Of a DNA stretch of 64,000 nt, positions 26,696-35,427 are shown piece by piece; the first letter of the stretch is position 1, and each line of letters begins with the position of its first letter. The notes under the pieces were generated by a model. It was not told where the DNA came from. It saw only the letters and a list, made by a program, of their open reading frames with translations, and ran no database searches. The stretch is from contig NZ_CP013233.1 of assembly GCF_001584165.1 (NCBI RefSeq), positions 3,604,620-3,668,619 of the forward strand. Reading direction: 5' to 3'. The position numbers and the translations under genes are program-made. This stretch comes from Collimonas arenae. GTDB lineage: Bacteria; Pseudomonadota; Gammaproteobacteria; Burkholderiales; Burkholderiaceae_D.

Positions 26696-28219
26696 CTAAT
26701 CATCCTTGGCGCCATCGATTCCCAACTCCTGAATCTTGCGCGTGATGGTATTGCGCCCAATACCGAGTCGCACTGCGGCATCGTTCTTGCGGCCATGCGT
26801 GTGGCGCAACGCAATCTTGATCAACGCCGATTCGAACTGTCGCCCCAGCACATCCATGACATCTGCATCGCCATTGCTCAGCATGTGGGCCGCTTCGGTT
26901 TCAAGCAAGGCAATCCAGTTCTGCCGGTCGATGACCGGCACGCTCGACGGCGCGGCAATCTCCTGATACGGCGCTGTCGCAGCGACTGTCGTCGGCGTCG
27001 CCGAGTAATGCGGATCAAACGCCACCGGCCGACTGGCCGGGCTCTCCAATTGCGAACCATGTTCACGGCCGCTGACCAGATCCTGCGGCAAGTCCTTGAT
27101 TTCGACAGTCTGCCCGGGCGCCATGACGGTGATCCAGTTGCACAGGTTTTCCAGCTGGCGCACATTGCCCGGCAATTCCAAGCTGCTCATGAAACGCATC
27201 GCGTTGTCGGATACCCGCTTGCTTTCGACGCCGAGCTGCTTGGCGCTCTGGCTGAGGAAATAACGGGTCAGAATCGGAATGTCTTCGCGCCGTTCGCGCA
27301 GGCTCGGCAAGCGTAGCCGGATGACATTCAGGCGGTGATACAAGTCTTCCCGGAACAGGCCTTCACGCACGCGAGTTTCCAGGTTCTGGTGAGTTGCGGC
27401 GATAACCCGCACGTTGGCTTTCAGGGACTGGTGACCGCCGACCCGATAGAAATGACCGTCCGACAGCACCCGCAACAACCGTGTCTGCAGGTCGAACGGC
27501 ATGTCGCCGATTTCGTCGAGGAACAGCGTACCGCCTTCGGCCTGTTCGAAGCGTCCACGGCGCGATGCCTGGGCGCCGGTAAATGCCCCACGCTCATGGC
27601 CGAACAATTCAGACTCCAGCAGATCCTTTGGAATCGCTGCGGTGTTGAGTGCAATGAACGGTTGCGACGCGCGCGGGCTGTGCTTGTGCAGCGCACGCGC
27701 CACCAACTCCTTGCCGGTGCCTGATTCGCCGGTGATCAGCACCGTCACATTCGATTGCGACAAGCGGCCGATGGCGCGGAACACATCCTGCATCGCCGGC
27801 GCCTGGCCGAGGATTTCCGGCGTTTCGGCGGAGGCCTGTTCGACATTGGCTTCGCGCAGGCTTTCTTCCAGTGCGCGGCGGATCAGTTCGACCGCCTTGT
27901 CGACATCGAACGGTTTGGCCAGGTATTCGAATGCCCCGCCCTGGAATGCGGCAACGGCGGAATCAAGATCGGAAAATGCGGTAATGATGATGACCGGAAC
28001 GCCAGGAAATTTGGCCTTGACGGTTTGCAGCAACTCCAGCCCGGATGCGCCCGGCATGCGGATGTCGGAAACCAGCACCTGCGGCGTGCTCGATTGCAGC
28101 GCCTCAATCGCATCGCGTGCATTGGAAAAACTCTTGGTGCTCAGGTTTTCGCGGGCCAGCGCTTTTTCAAGCACCCATCGAATCGATTCGTCGTCGTCAA
28201 CAATCCAGATTGGTTTCAT
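26696..28219 (-). CDS. ntrC: Nitrogen regulation response regulator NtrC (NR-I)
   Basis: A 507-residue sigma-54 activator. Receiver domain at residues 1-120 with phospho-acceptor Asp in VLVSDIRMPG; AAA+ domain at about 135-370 with Walker A GESGTGKE, the sigma-54 contact loop GAFTGA and Walker B GTLFLDEIGDM; and a Fis-type helix-turn-helix at the end (NDAAVRLGIGRNTITRKIQE). A long Pro/Ala-rich linker joins them. It follows ntrB by 96 bases on the same strand. Two NtrC-type sites precede glnA at 32.15-32.2 kb. Confidence 0.95.
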   Translation of the reverse strand: MKPIWIVDDDESIRWVLEKALARENLSTKSFSNARDAIEALQSSTPQVLVSDIRMPGASGLELLQTVKAKFPGVPVIIITAFSDLDSAVAAFQGGAFEYLAKPFDVDKAVELIRRALEESLREANVEQASAETPEILGQAPAMQDVFRAIGRLSQSNVTVLITGESGTGKELVARALHKHSPRASQPFIALNTAAIPKDLLESELFGHERGAFTGAQASRRGRFEQAEGGTLFLDEIGDMPFDLQTRLLRVLSDGHFYRVGGHQSLKANVRVIAATHQNLETRVREGLFREDLYHRLNVIRLRLPSLRERREDIPILTRYFLSQSAKQLGVESKRVSDNAMRFMSSLELPGNVRQLENLCNWITVMAPGQTVEIKDLPQDLVSGREHGSQLESPASRPVAFDPHYSATPTTVAATAPYQEIAAPSSVPVIDRQNWIALLETEAAHMLSNGDADVMDVLGRQFESALIKIALRHTHGRKNDAAVRLGIGRNTITRKIQELGIDGAKDD

Positions 28220-28315
28220 ATCTTTTCTCTTTATGCTGCATCAAGAATCCGCTCGCGAACTTGCCTGACTGGTTTGTCATTGCCACGACGGCCGGCGGGT
28301 AAGCCGACCGCAAGT

Positions 28316-29398
28316 TCACGGTAGCGGTATCAGAATTCTGAAATCGGTACATCCCGGCCGACTTTCGCATTCAATGACGCCCATGTGCTGCTGCACGAAG
28401 GTTTGTGCCAGCGTCAATCCCAAGCCGCTGCCGCCATCGCGGCCCGATACCAATGGATAGAAAATGCGCTCCTGGATCTCGGCCGGGATACCGGGTCCAT
28501 TGTCGATGATATGCAAGTCTAGTGCCAGCCGGTAACGGACCTTGGCCAGCGTCACCTGACGCACCACCCGGCTCTGGAAAGTCAGCTCGGCATCGCCCGC
28601 CTTGATGCGTTCCTGCAATGCCTGCGCTGCATTATGTGCAATATTCAGGATGGCCTGAATCAGCTGTTCCTTGTCGCCGCGAAACTGCGGGATCGATAAA
28701 TCGTAATCGCGCTTGATGGTCAGTCCGCTCGGGAATTCGGCCACAATCAGGCTGCGGACCCGTTCGCACACTTCGTGGATGTTGACGTCGCCGACGATCT
28801 GCGCCAGCCGGTGCGGTGCCAACAGCCGGTCTACCAGGGTCTGCAAGCGATCGGCTTCCTTGATGATGACTTGCGTGTACTCGCGCAACTCTTTCAGATG
28901 GCGCTCCGGCAGCTCCAGCTCCAGCAACTGCGCGGCGCCGCGAATGCCACCTAGTGGATTCTTGATTTCATGTGCAAGATTGCGGATCAATTCCTTGTTG
29001 ACCTGGCTTTGGTCGATCAGCCTTTCCTCGCGCTCCAGCTTGAGTTGCTGCACATTCTCGCGCAACTCAATCAACACCGGCACGTCAGGATTGTCGAGCG
29101 CTGTGACAATCGTATCGACCCACAGCGGCTCGCGGCCCATGCGCTCCAGGATCAGGTCCTGGCGGGAATCGTCGAACTGGTGTTCCAGCGCCTGCTGAAA
29201 AATCGCCAGCAACTGTTCCGGGTTGAGGAACAGGTCCGATAGCGTTTGCTGCACCAGCAAGCGGCATGAACTTTCCAGCAGATTTTCGGCGGCGGCATTG
29301 GCAAATACCAGGCGTCCCTGCCGATCGAGCAACAGCACGGCAGACGCCAGCAGGTCGAGGCTGGCAAGCGCCGATCGTTCAGCGATTTTTGTGGGCAT
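28316..29398 (-). CDS. ntrB: Nitrogen regulation sensor kinase NtrB (NR-II)
   Basis: A 360-residue soluble histidine kinase. The N-terminal PAS domain spans about residues 10-110, the phospho-acceptor motif LAHEIKNPLGGIRGAAQ carries the His near residue 142, and the HATPase domain shows NIAHNAAQAL and DNGPGIPAEI. It phosphorylates or dephosphorylates NtrC under the control of PII. AGGAACC lies upstream of the ATG. It forms an operon with ntrC. Confidence 0.94.
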   Translation of the reverse strand: MPTKIAERSALASLDLLASAVLLLDRQGRLVFANAAAENLLESSCRLLVQQTLSDLFLNPEQLLAIFQQALEHQFDDSRQDLILERMGREPLWVDTIVTALDNPDVPVLIELRENVQQLKLEREERLIDQSQVNKELIRNLAHEIKNPLGGIRGAAQLLELELPERHLKELREYTQVIIKEADRLQTLVDRLLAPHRLAQIVGDVNIHEVCERVRSLIVAEFPSGLTIKRDYDLSIPQFRGDKEQLIQAILNIAHNAAQALQERIKAGDAELTFQSRVVRQVTLAKVRYRLALDLHIIDNGPGIPAEIQERIFYPLVSGRDGGSGLGLTLAQTFVQQHMGVIECESRPGCTDFRILIPLP

Positions 29399-29658
29399 CC
29401 GAGGTTCCTATAAGAAAACGTAGTGCAAGCGCATATCCGGCCGGATTCGACGCCGCCATCAAATCGCATTGAAGATGCTGGAAAACACGATGGCACTGGC
29501 GGCATCGGCACGATTCGCTGCATTTGAATGGTGCATTTTCCGAGCATAACAAGCTTTGCGAGCGATGTCGGCATGGAATATACAAGATCGCAACATTATG
29601 GTGCGTCCGGCATCAGCCTGATCCGAAAATTGAACCGACTCCTGCCACGCCCTGCAGG
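29399..29658. other. Intergenic region upstream of ntrB
   Basis: About 260 bases between the ntrB start and the terminator of the DUF4124 gene. No ORF has coding character. It probably carries the ntrBC promoter, but no clear sigma-70 or -24/-12 match stands out. Confidence 0.35.
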
Positions 29659-29686
29659 CAAAAATAAAGGCCGCAATAGCGGCCTT
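29659..29686 (-). terminator. Terminator after the DUF4124 gene
   Basis: Eight-base stem AAGGCCGC (29667-29674) with GCGGCCTT (29679-29686) around AATA; on the minus strand it runs into a T-rich tail. It separates the DUF4124 gene from ntrB, so the two are likely separate transcripts. Confidence 0.75.
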
Positions 29687-29720
29687 ATGAGTAAAGCAAG
29701 GTTGATACCAAGCAGATGGA

Positions 29721-30239
29721 TTACTTCAGATTCGCCAACTCACGGTTAAGCGCCTCGATATTTTTCTCGCTGCGCGAGATATCCTCTTTCATCGATGCCA
29801 CGCGCTCCTGGTACTTGGCGTAGTTTTTCTCATTGCCTTGGCGCTCGGGTGCACCGTCGTTGTAGTCTTTCTTGAGATCGGCCAGGCGCTGTTGTTCATT
29901 TCTCAATTCATCCTGCAAGATCTGGCGGCGATCATTGTCGCGCGCTTTTTGCGTGCCGTTATCCACCTTAGGAAAATCCGACGGCGTGCTGGCTGCCGGC
30001 TTGCTCGAAGCTGCACCACCGCCACCACCCGTGCTCGGCTTGCTGGATGAACTGACGGTCAGCGGCGGCAGGCTCACGCGTTTGCAGCCCTTGGTGTCGC
30101 CGGTGTTCTTGTATTCCTTGACGCCATTCTGGTCGACACACAGAAACACTTCGCTTTGGGCGTGAACAGTGCCAGCAGCGATGCCGACCACGGCCAGTAG
30201 CAGAAATTGCCGGGAAAAACGCAACATAGGACGCTTCAT
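29721..30239 (-). CDS. Secreted DUF4124-domain protein with coiled coil
   Basis: A 172-residue exported protein from ATG 30239 (MKRPMLRFSRQFLL) with a signal peptide ending near VHAQS. The DUF4124 domain follows (VFLCVDQNGVKEYKNTGDTKGCKRV; two cysteines), then a Ser/Gly/Pro-rich linker and a charged C-terminal helix (about 105-172, QQRLADLKKDY and SRSEKNIEALNRELANLK) likely to form a coiled coil. DUF4124 proteins are periplasmic with no known function. It lies between glnA and ntrB but has terminators on both sides. Confidence 0.82.
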   Translation of the reverse strand: MKRPMLRFSRQFLLLAVVGIAAGTVHAQSEVFLCVDQNGVKEYKNTGDTKGCKRVSLPPLTVSSSSKPSTGGGGGAASSKPAASTPSDFPKVDNGTQKARDNDRRQILQDELRNEQQRLADLKKDYNDGAPERQGNEKNYAKYQERVASMKEDISRSEKNIEALNRELANLK

Positions 30240-30345
30240 AGATTTTCTTTGCAATTCAATGGAGACGCTAGTTTATGCCAAGAAACTGGCAATGACAAAC
30301 CATCCTGCAGATTCATATCATTGCCGAAAATCGGTCCCAAAAACA

Positions 30346-30376
30346 AAAAGGACAGGAAAACCTTTCCTGTCCTTTT
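30346..30376. terminator. Bidirectional terminator after glnA
   Basis: Fourteen-base stem AAAAGGACAGGAAA (30346-30359) with TTTCCTGTCCTTTT (30363-30376) and a three-base loop. A and T runs at its ends are part of the stem. It lies downstream of glnA on the minus strand. Confidence 0.8.
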
Positions 30377-30437
30377 ATCTTACTGAACTGCCGGCCTTGC
30401 ATGATGCAAGAGCGGCGGTTCAAACTTGCGAAACGAC

Positions 30438-31852
30438 TTATACCGAGTAGTACATGTCGAATTCGATCGGGTGGGTTGTCATGCGGAAGCGTTGAACTTC
30501 CTGCATCTTCAGATCCAGGTAAGCATCGATCATGCTGTCGCTGAATACGCCGCCCGGGTCAGGAACTCACGATCCTTGTCCAACGCTTCCAGTGCTTCGT
30601 CCAGCGAAGAGCAAACGGTTGGGATCAGCTTGTCTTCTTCTGGTGGCAGATGGTACAGATCCTTCGAAGCTGCTTCGCCTGGATGGATCTTGTTCTGCAC
30701 GCCGTCCAGACCCGCCATCAACAATGCTGCGAAGCACAGGTATGGGTTAGCCAGTGGATCCGGGAAACGGGTTTCGATACGACGGCCCTTTGGATTGGCT
30801 ACGTGCGGAATGCGGATCGAAGCCGAACGGTTACGCGCCGAGTAAGCCAGCTTGACCGGTGCTTCAAAACCTGGAACCAGACGCTTGTACGAGTTGGTGC
30901 CTGGGTTAGTGATTGCATTCAGTGCTTTAGCATGCTTGATGATGCCGCCGATGTAGAACAGTGCGAACTCGGACAGACCGGCATAGCCGTCGCCAGCGAA
31001 CAGGTTCTTGCCGTCTTTCCAGACCGATTGGTGCACGTGCATGCCGGAGCCGTTGTCGCCAACCAGAGGCTTAGGCATGAAAGTAGCAGTCTTGCCGTAG
31101 GTGTGAGCCACGTTCCAGACCACATACTTCAGGTTCTGGGTCCAGTCGGCGCGCTCGACCAATGTCGAGAACTTGGTGCCGATTTCATTTTGGCCGGCGC
31201 CAGCCACTTCGTGGTGATGCACTTCAACCGGAATGCCCAGGGATTCGAGGATCAGGCACATTTCCGAACGCATGTCCTGGAAGCTGTCGACTGGTGGCAC
31301 TGGGAAGTAGCCGCCCTTGACGGTTGGGCGATGGCCGGTGTTGCCGCCTTCGAGCTTGGCGCCGGTGCTCCACGATGCTTCTTCGGAACCGATCTTGACG
31401 AAGCAGCCCGACATGTCGGCGCCCCAACGGACGTCGTCGAAAATGAAGAATTCTGGTTCTGGACCGAAATAGGCGGTGTCGCCCAGGCCGGACGATTTCA
31501 GGTAGGCTTCGGCGCGCTTGGCGATCGAACGTGGGTCACGGTCGTAGCCCTTGCCGTCGGATGGCTCGATCACGTCACATTGCATGAACAATGTGGTTTC
31601 TTCCATGAACGGATCGATGTTTGCAGTATTTGGATCCGGCATCAGCAACATGTCGGAAGCTTCAATACCCTTCCAGCCAGCAATAGAAGAACCGTCGAAT
31701 GCATGACCCGATTCGAACTTGTCGATATCGAAATGGGAGACTGGAACAGTTACGTGCTGCTCTTTGCCCTTGGTGTCAGCGAAGCGAAAATCAACGAATT
31801 TGACTTCGTTGTCTTTTGCCATTTTCAAGACTTCTGCGGCCGTCATTGCCAT
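30438..31852 (-). CDS. glnA: Glutamine synthetase, frameshifted near the C-terminus as given
   Basis: Type I glutamine synthetase, converting glutamate and ammonia to glutamine. The reading from ATG 31852 is intact to DKDREFLTR, with the [23 protein letters not shown] and [10 protein letters not shown] motifs. After REFLTR the frame shifts at about 30553-30555: CCCGGGC should be CCCGGGGC, which continues through [14 protein letters not shown] to EFDMYYSV and a stop at 30438. Restored length is exactly 471 residues, canonical for GlnA. Note that the adenylylation Tyr region (HLPPEEDKL, with Tyr in DLYHLPPEE) is present. The gene is essential in most media, so a sequence error is likely. A sigma-54 promoter and two NtrC sites lie upstream. 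Confidence 0.9.
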
Positions 31853-32028
31853 GTGAATCTCCTAAAGATGAAAGTACTTGCATAAAAGTACTGCAGTTTT
31901 TAAATTGTGCGCCATGCTCAAGATCTGTTGCGCGCGGCTTGCAGCGTCGCAGTAACATCATGGTCAGGCAGTGAGCAAACTATGACCGGACAGCAATTCA
32001 GTACGACCAGAACTCAGTGCAGGATGAT

Positions 32029-32044
32029 AGCAGAATCCATGCCA
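32029..32044 (-). promoter_or_regulatory. Sigma-54 (-24/-12) promoter of glnA
   Basis: On the minus strand TGGCATGGATTCTGCT places GG and GC with exactly ten bases between them, as required for a -24/-12 promoter; only the TTGC element is weakened to CTGC. It lies about 180 bases before the glnA start codon. Confidence 0.6.
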
Positions 32045-32150
32045 CCATCCGTTTTAAGCGCAAGGCTTATTCGGCCTAGTAATATGCTTGCTTGAAAGGC
32101 TTAATATGCCATTTTCCCGTGTCTGGCATGATTACAGACAGGATTGGAGA

Positions 32151-32166
32151 TCACCATATTGGTGCA
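32151..32166. promoter_or_regulatory. NtrC binding site 1 (glnA enhancer)
   Basis: TCACCATATTGGTGCA is a near-perfect match to the NtrC dyad (GCACCA-N3-5-TGGTGC). It is about 110-135 bases upstream of the sigma-54 promoter, a normal enhancer distance. Confidence 0.7.
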
Positions 32167-32179
32167 ACATATAATGAAA

Positions 32180-32195
32180 GCACCATTTTTGTGCA
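32180..32195. promoter_or_regulatory. NtrC binding site 2 (glnA enhancer)
   Basis: GCACCATTTTTGTGCA is a second NtrC-type dyad, 29 bases centre-to-centre from site 1, which would place two dimers on about the same face of the helix. Tandem sites of this kind favour NtrC oligomers. Confidence 0.65.
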
Positions 32196-32290
32196 TTTAT
32201 TGAGTGCAAACGCAAATGTGTACGTAATTGGTGCGGATGGCTGGCGTGAGCGTATGTCAGCATTTCAATGCAACAACTTTCTGGAGAGAT

Positions 32291-32758
32291 ATGATGACAA
32301 CCCGTGACGAACTTCTCACCACTGCCAGGCAACGCGGCCACGAAGGCCGTCTGCCCTACGCCGGCGCCGTCACGCCGAACGAAGCCTTTGCCTTGTTGCA
32401 GGATGATCCCGCGACAATCCTGGTAGATGTCCGCACCAATGCCGAACGCGACTGGGTCGGTCGCGTGGTGATCAGTGAGCCGCAGCACGCTGCGGTGCAG
32501 TGGTCGCAGTATCCCGGTGGCGTCCCGAATCCGGATTTCCTGGCGCAGCTGGCTCAGATTGCGGAAAAAGGCACGCCGCTGCTGTTTCTCTGCCGTTCCG
32601 GCGTGCGCTCGCAACATGCCGCCAAATTGGCGACCGAACATGGTTATACCAACTGCTTCAATATCCTGGAAGGCTTCGAAGGCGACAAGGATAACAACGG
32701 TCATCGCAAGAACGTCAACGGCTGGTGCAAGGCAGGCTTGCCCTGGCTAGGCGCTTAA
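32291..32758 (+). CDS. Rhodanese-like domain protein
   Basis: A 155-residue single rhodanese domain protein. The active-site loop is LLFLCRSGVRSQHAA (Cys followed by RSGVRS) near residue 105, with the N-terminal ILVDVRTNAERDWVG strand-helix typical of the fold. GGAGAG at 32283-32288 serves either ATG 32291 or ATG 32294. Likely sulfurtransferase; partners unknown. It is divergent from glnA and shares the intergenic region with the NtrC sites, so nitrogen control is possible but unproven. Confidence 0.87.
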   Translation: MMTTRDELLTTARQRGHEGRLPYAGAVTPNEAFALLQDDPATILVDVRTNAERDWVGRVVISEPQHAAVQWSQYPGGVPNPDFLAQLAQIAEKGTPLLFLCRSGVRSQHAAKLATEHGYTNCFNILEGFEGDKDNNGHRKNVNGWCKAGLPWLGA

Positions 32759-32762
32759 GGGC

Positions 32763-33257
32763 TTAAGTTTTTTGCAGGGCAAGGATACGGTTCTCGTATT
32801 TCTGCTCTTCGAATTCGTGCCAGGTCATGCCGATGTCGGCGAAGCCGTAGGCCTTGTAAAAACCCAGGGCCTGCGTATTGCCGGCCCAGGCCGTCAGCCA
32901 CAGCCGCTCGCCTGCATTCCGGATGGCGTGATCGAGTAGCGCGCGGCCGATGCCGCGGCCATGGAAGTGTTCCTGCACATACAGCGTATCGACCTCGACA
33001 CCGCCGTAATTGTTCGTGGCGCATGGCGAGTCCAGGTCGAGCAGGATATAGCCCAGCAAATTCTCGTCGCTCACTTCCACGAACAGACGGTAATCCGGAT
33101 CATTGATCAGGTCTTGGAAGTAGGCTGGCGTAAACGTCGACATTACCTCGCGCGCGAGGTCGTCGCAGACGCCCTCTGTGGCATAGGTATGCAGCCAGAC
33201 CTGGATCGACAGCGCGGTCAGACTCATGCAGTCCGCTTGCAACGCGTCTCGAATCAA
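32763..33257 (-). CDS. GNAT family N-acetyltransferase
   Basis: A 164-residue acetyltransferase. The acetyl-CoA loop HFHGRGIGRALLDHAI is near residue 110 and GNTQALGFYKAYGF near 135. The start is set at TTG 33257: AGGAGAG lies five bases upstream and the protein then begins with IRDALQADCMSLTALSIQVW, the expected first strand and helix. The ATG at 33227 would cut the first strand. Substrate unknown. It may belong to the hydroxyproline gene group upstream, 38 bases away. Confidence 0.8.
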   Translation of the reverse strand: MIRDALQADCMSLTALSIQVWLHTYATEGVCDDLAREVMSTFTPAYFQDLINDPDYRLFVEVSDENLLGYILLDLDSPCATNNYGGVEVDTLYVQEHFHGRGIGRALLDHAIRNAGERLWLTAWAGNTQALGFYKAYGFADIGMTWHEFEEQKYENRILALQKT

Positions 33258-33295
33258 ATGCTCTCCTTGTGTCCGTTGGTTAATGGCCGCACGCC

Positions 33296-34219
33296 TCAGC
33301 CGGCCAGCGATGCAATCGCGACTCGCGCAGCTGCCAAATCCCACGCGGCCTGACCAACGGTTTTATAAACCGGTAACAACGGCTGCTGCACAAACCCTTG
33401 CGCCAACACATCCGGCAATTCGCGCACCTTATCCCAATCGATCTTTGCCTGCAGCAGATCGCCGGCTTCATGTTTGGCGCCGGCCAGGCAATCGACCACC
33501 ACCGTACGGCTATGCAAAAGTTCTGCAGGAAACTCCACCATGTCCGGCTTGAATGCGCCGACGCCAATCGCCAACGTGTTCGCCGCGATATTAACCGGGA
33601 TCACCGCGCTGCGCGAAGTGGTTAACGCTATCATGACATCGACAGGCGGTACGTCGGAGGCCAGCGCAGCAGCTGCCAGCGGTTTGACCGTGATCTGCGG
33701 ATGGCGCAGCTGCAACGCATCGCAAAATGCCTGGGTCTTGTGCAGATCGCGAGCGGATACCCAGAATTCACCGACACCGAAATAATCGATCAACCCATCG
33801 GCATGCGCAATCGCTTGCACGCCGGTACCAATCAGCAATGCCGATTTCGGCTTGACCGGCAACAAAGCCTCGATGCCAAGCAAACTGACGGCGGCAGTGC
33901 GGCGCGCGGTGACAGTCGGGCCATGCAACAAGGCCAGGCGGCGGCCGCTGGCGGCATCGAACACCACCACTTCACCTTGAATCGCAGGCAGCTGGTATTG
34001 CGCATTGTTGGCGTGCACGGTAATCAGCTTGGTCATGCCGATATCGGCGGCGACAGCCGGCATGCACAGCAGCACGCTGGCCGGATCGATTTCCACCACC
34101 ATCCGTTCGGGAGCATTGATCTTCCCTTCGCGCAGTTGCTGCGCGACCTCGACCAACGCTGGAACCAGCTCGGAATAGGGCAATGCGGCGGCGGTGCTTG
34201 CAGCGTCAAAAATTTTCAT
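33296..34219 (-). CDS. Delta1-pyrroline-2-carboxylate reductase (ornithine cyclodeaminase family)
   Basis: A 307-residue member of the ornithine cyclodeaminase/mu-crystallin family. The Rossmann motif ALLIGTGVQAIAHADG is near residue 125, and the N-terminal part has RMVVEIDPASVLLCMPAV and substrate-site KLITVHANN. ATG 34219 (MKIFDAAS) is family-typical. Its partner upstream is a proline-racemase-family dehydratase, so the likely reaction is NAD(P)H reduction of pyrroline-2-carboxylate to L-proline in trans-3-hydroxy-L-proline breakdown. Ornithine cyclodeaminase is the alternative. Confidence 0.82.
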   Translation of the reverse strand: MKIFDAASTAAALPYSELVPALVEVAQQLREGKINAPERMVVEIDPASVLLCMPAVAADIGMTKLITVHANNAQYQLPAIQGEVVVFDAASGRRLALLHGPTVTARRTAAVSLLGIEALLPVKPKSALLIGTGVQAIAHADGLIDYFGVGEFWVSARDLHKTQAFCDALQLRHPQITVKPLAAAALASDVPPVDVMIALTTSRSAVIPVNIAANTLAIGVGAFKPDMVEFPAELLHSRTVVVDCLAGAKHEAGDLLQAKIDWDKVRELPDVLAQGFVQQPLLPVYKTVGQAAWDLAAARVAIASLAG

Positions 34220-34309
34220 GTTCTTCTCTATTATCCAGGCCAGTTCAAAGAACCGCCGCAGTGCAGCGACGCCCTCTCTGATCGGCCCAACCTTCAATCA
34301 AGCAAATGG

Positions 34310-35318
34310 TCAGCGCAGGAAAAAACCTTGCGGAAACGGATCACTGTCTTCCAGCACCCACTGATTGAAACCCATGATGTGCGCATTGCCGGTGACTTCG
34401 GTAATCGCAGCGTCGAACTCGCCAACTTTGGCGGTCTCGGTGACCTTTACCCGGAAACAGCTGCCAACGATGCTTTCATTCACCAGAGTCTGATTCAGGG
34501 CCAGCTTGCCGCGTAAGAACAATTGCGCAGCGCGGCCCGAGGTGCCGGTGCCGGTTGGCGAACGATCCACTTCACGATCGGCAAAGATGCAGACATTGGC
34601 CTGGTCCGCCGCCGGATCGTTCGGCGCGCCATCGATAATGGTGCCGTACAGGCTGTCCAGTCCAGGTTCGAGAGGATGCTGGATCTTCACCTTGGCCTTG
34701 ACTGCCTGCTTGGTTTCCGCGCCTAACTGGATCAAACCGCGCACCTGCTCCGGCTTGATCTGGACGTTGGCCTGATCGGCGTTCATGTAGTAGTAGAAGG
34801 CGCCGCCGAAAACGATATCGCCAGTTACCTTGCCGAAGCTTGGCGTTTCGACTTCGACATCGCGCTGATAGATGAATGCCGGTACGTTACGGAAGGTGAC
34901 GTCACCCGCGCGCTGACCATCCCACTCGACCTGCGCCTCAATGAAGCCGGCCGGGTATCGAAACCGATGCGCGTCAGCGGCACCGTCCGCTCCACGTGAT
35001 TCAGCTCCACCAGTACCTTGCCAGTGCGATGATGCCATGGCCGCACATGTCGCTGTAGCCTTCGTTGTGGATGAAGATCACGCCGAAATCGGCGGCCGGG
35101 GTGGTTGGCGGCAGCAGATATGCGCCGTACATGTCGGCATGGCCGCGCGGCTCGTTCATCAGGAACTGTCGCACATCATCGCGCTGCTCCTTGAGCCAGC
35201 TACGGCGCTCCAGGATCGTCTTGCCGGGGACCGGCGGCAAACCGGAAATCACGATGCGTAGCGGTTCGCCGCCGGTGTGCGCATCGACCGTATGGATTGT
35301 GCGTGTGTAACTTAGCAT
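34310..35318 (-). CDS. Trans-3-hydroxy-L-proline dehydratase-like (proline racemase family), two frameshifts as given
   Basis: Starts at ATG 35318 ([20 protein letters not shown]). Frame one carries [11 protein letters not shown] with the first catalytic Cys; it breaks near 35021. Frame two reads [22 protein letters not shown], and near 34953-34955 the frame shifts again to [11 protein letters not shown] and on to GFFLR at 34310. Adding one base at each break gives 336 residues, normal for the family. The second active-site position reads [10 protein letters not shown], with Thr instead of the Cys of proline racemase, the signature of dehydratases acting on trans-3-hydroxy-L-proline. A pyrroline-2-carboxylate reductase follows. 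Both breaks look like missing bases in short G/C runs. Confidence 0.8.
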
Positions 35319-35385
35319 GGGGGATATATTGGGAAACAGGAAAGAATCGCCTGAAAGGCGACATGACAAAGCCAGGCCGGTCATG

Positions 35386-35416
35386 AAAAAAGCCGACTAC
35401 GTTTGACGTAGCCGGC
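35386..35416 (-). terminator. Terminator after the LivK-type gene
   Basis: Ten-base stem GCCGACTACG (35392-35401) with CGTAGCCGGC (35407-35416), one G-U type mismatch, followed on the minus strand by six T. It separates the binding-protein gene from the hydroxyproline genes. Confidence 0.75.
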
Positions 35417-35427
35417 CCGGGTAAAGC

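Noticed and set aside
30650..31885. 411-residue plus-strand frame opposite glnA
   Set aside because: Antisense shadow of a G/C-rich conserved gene with no recognisable motif.
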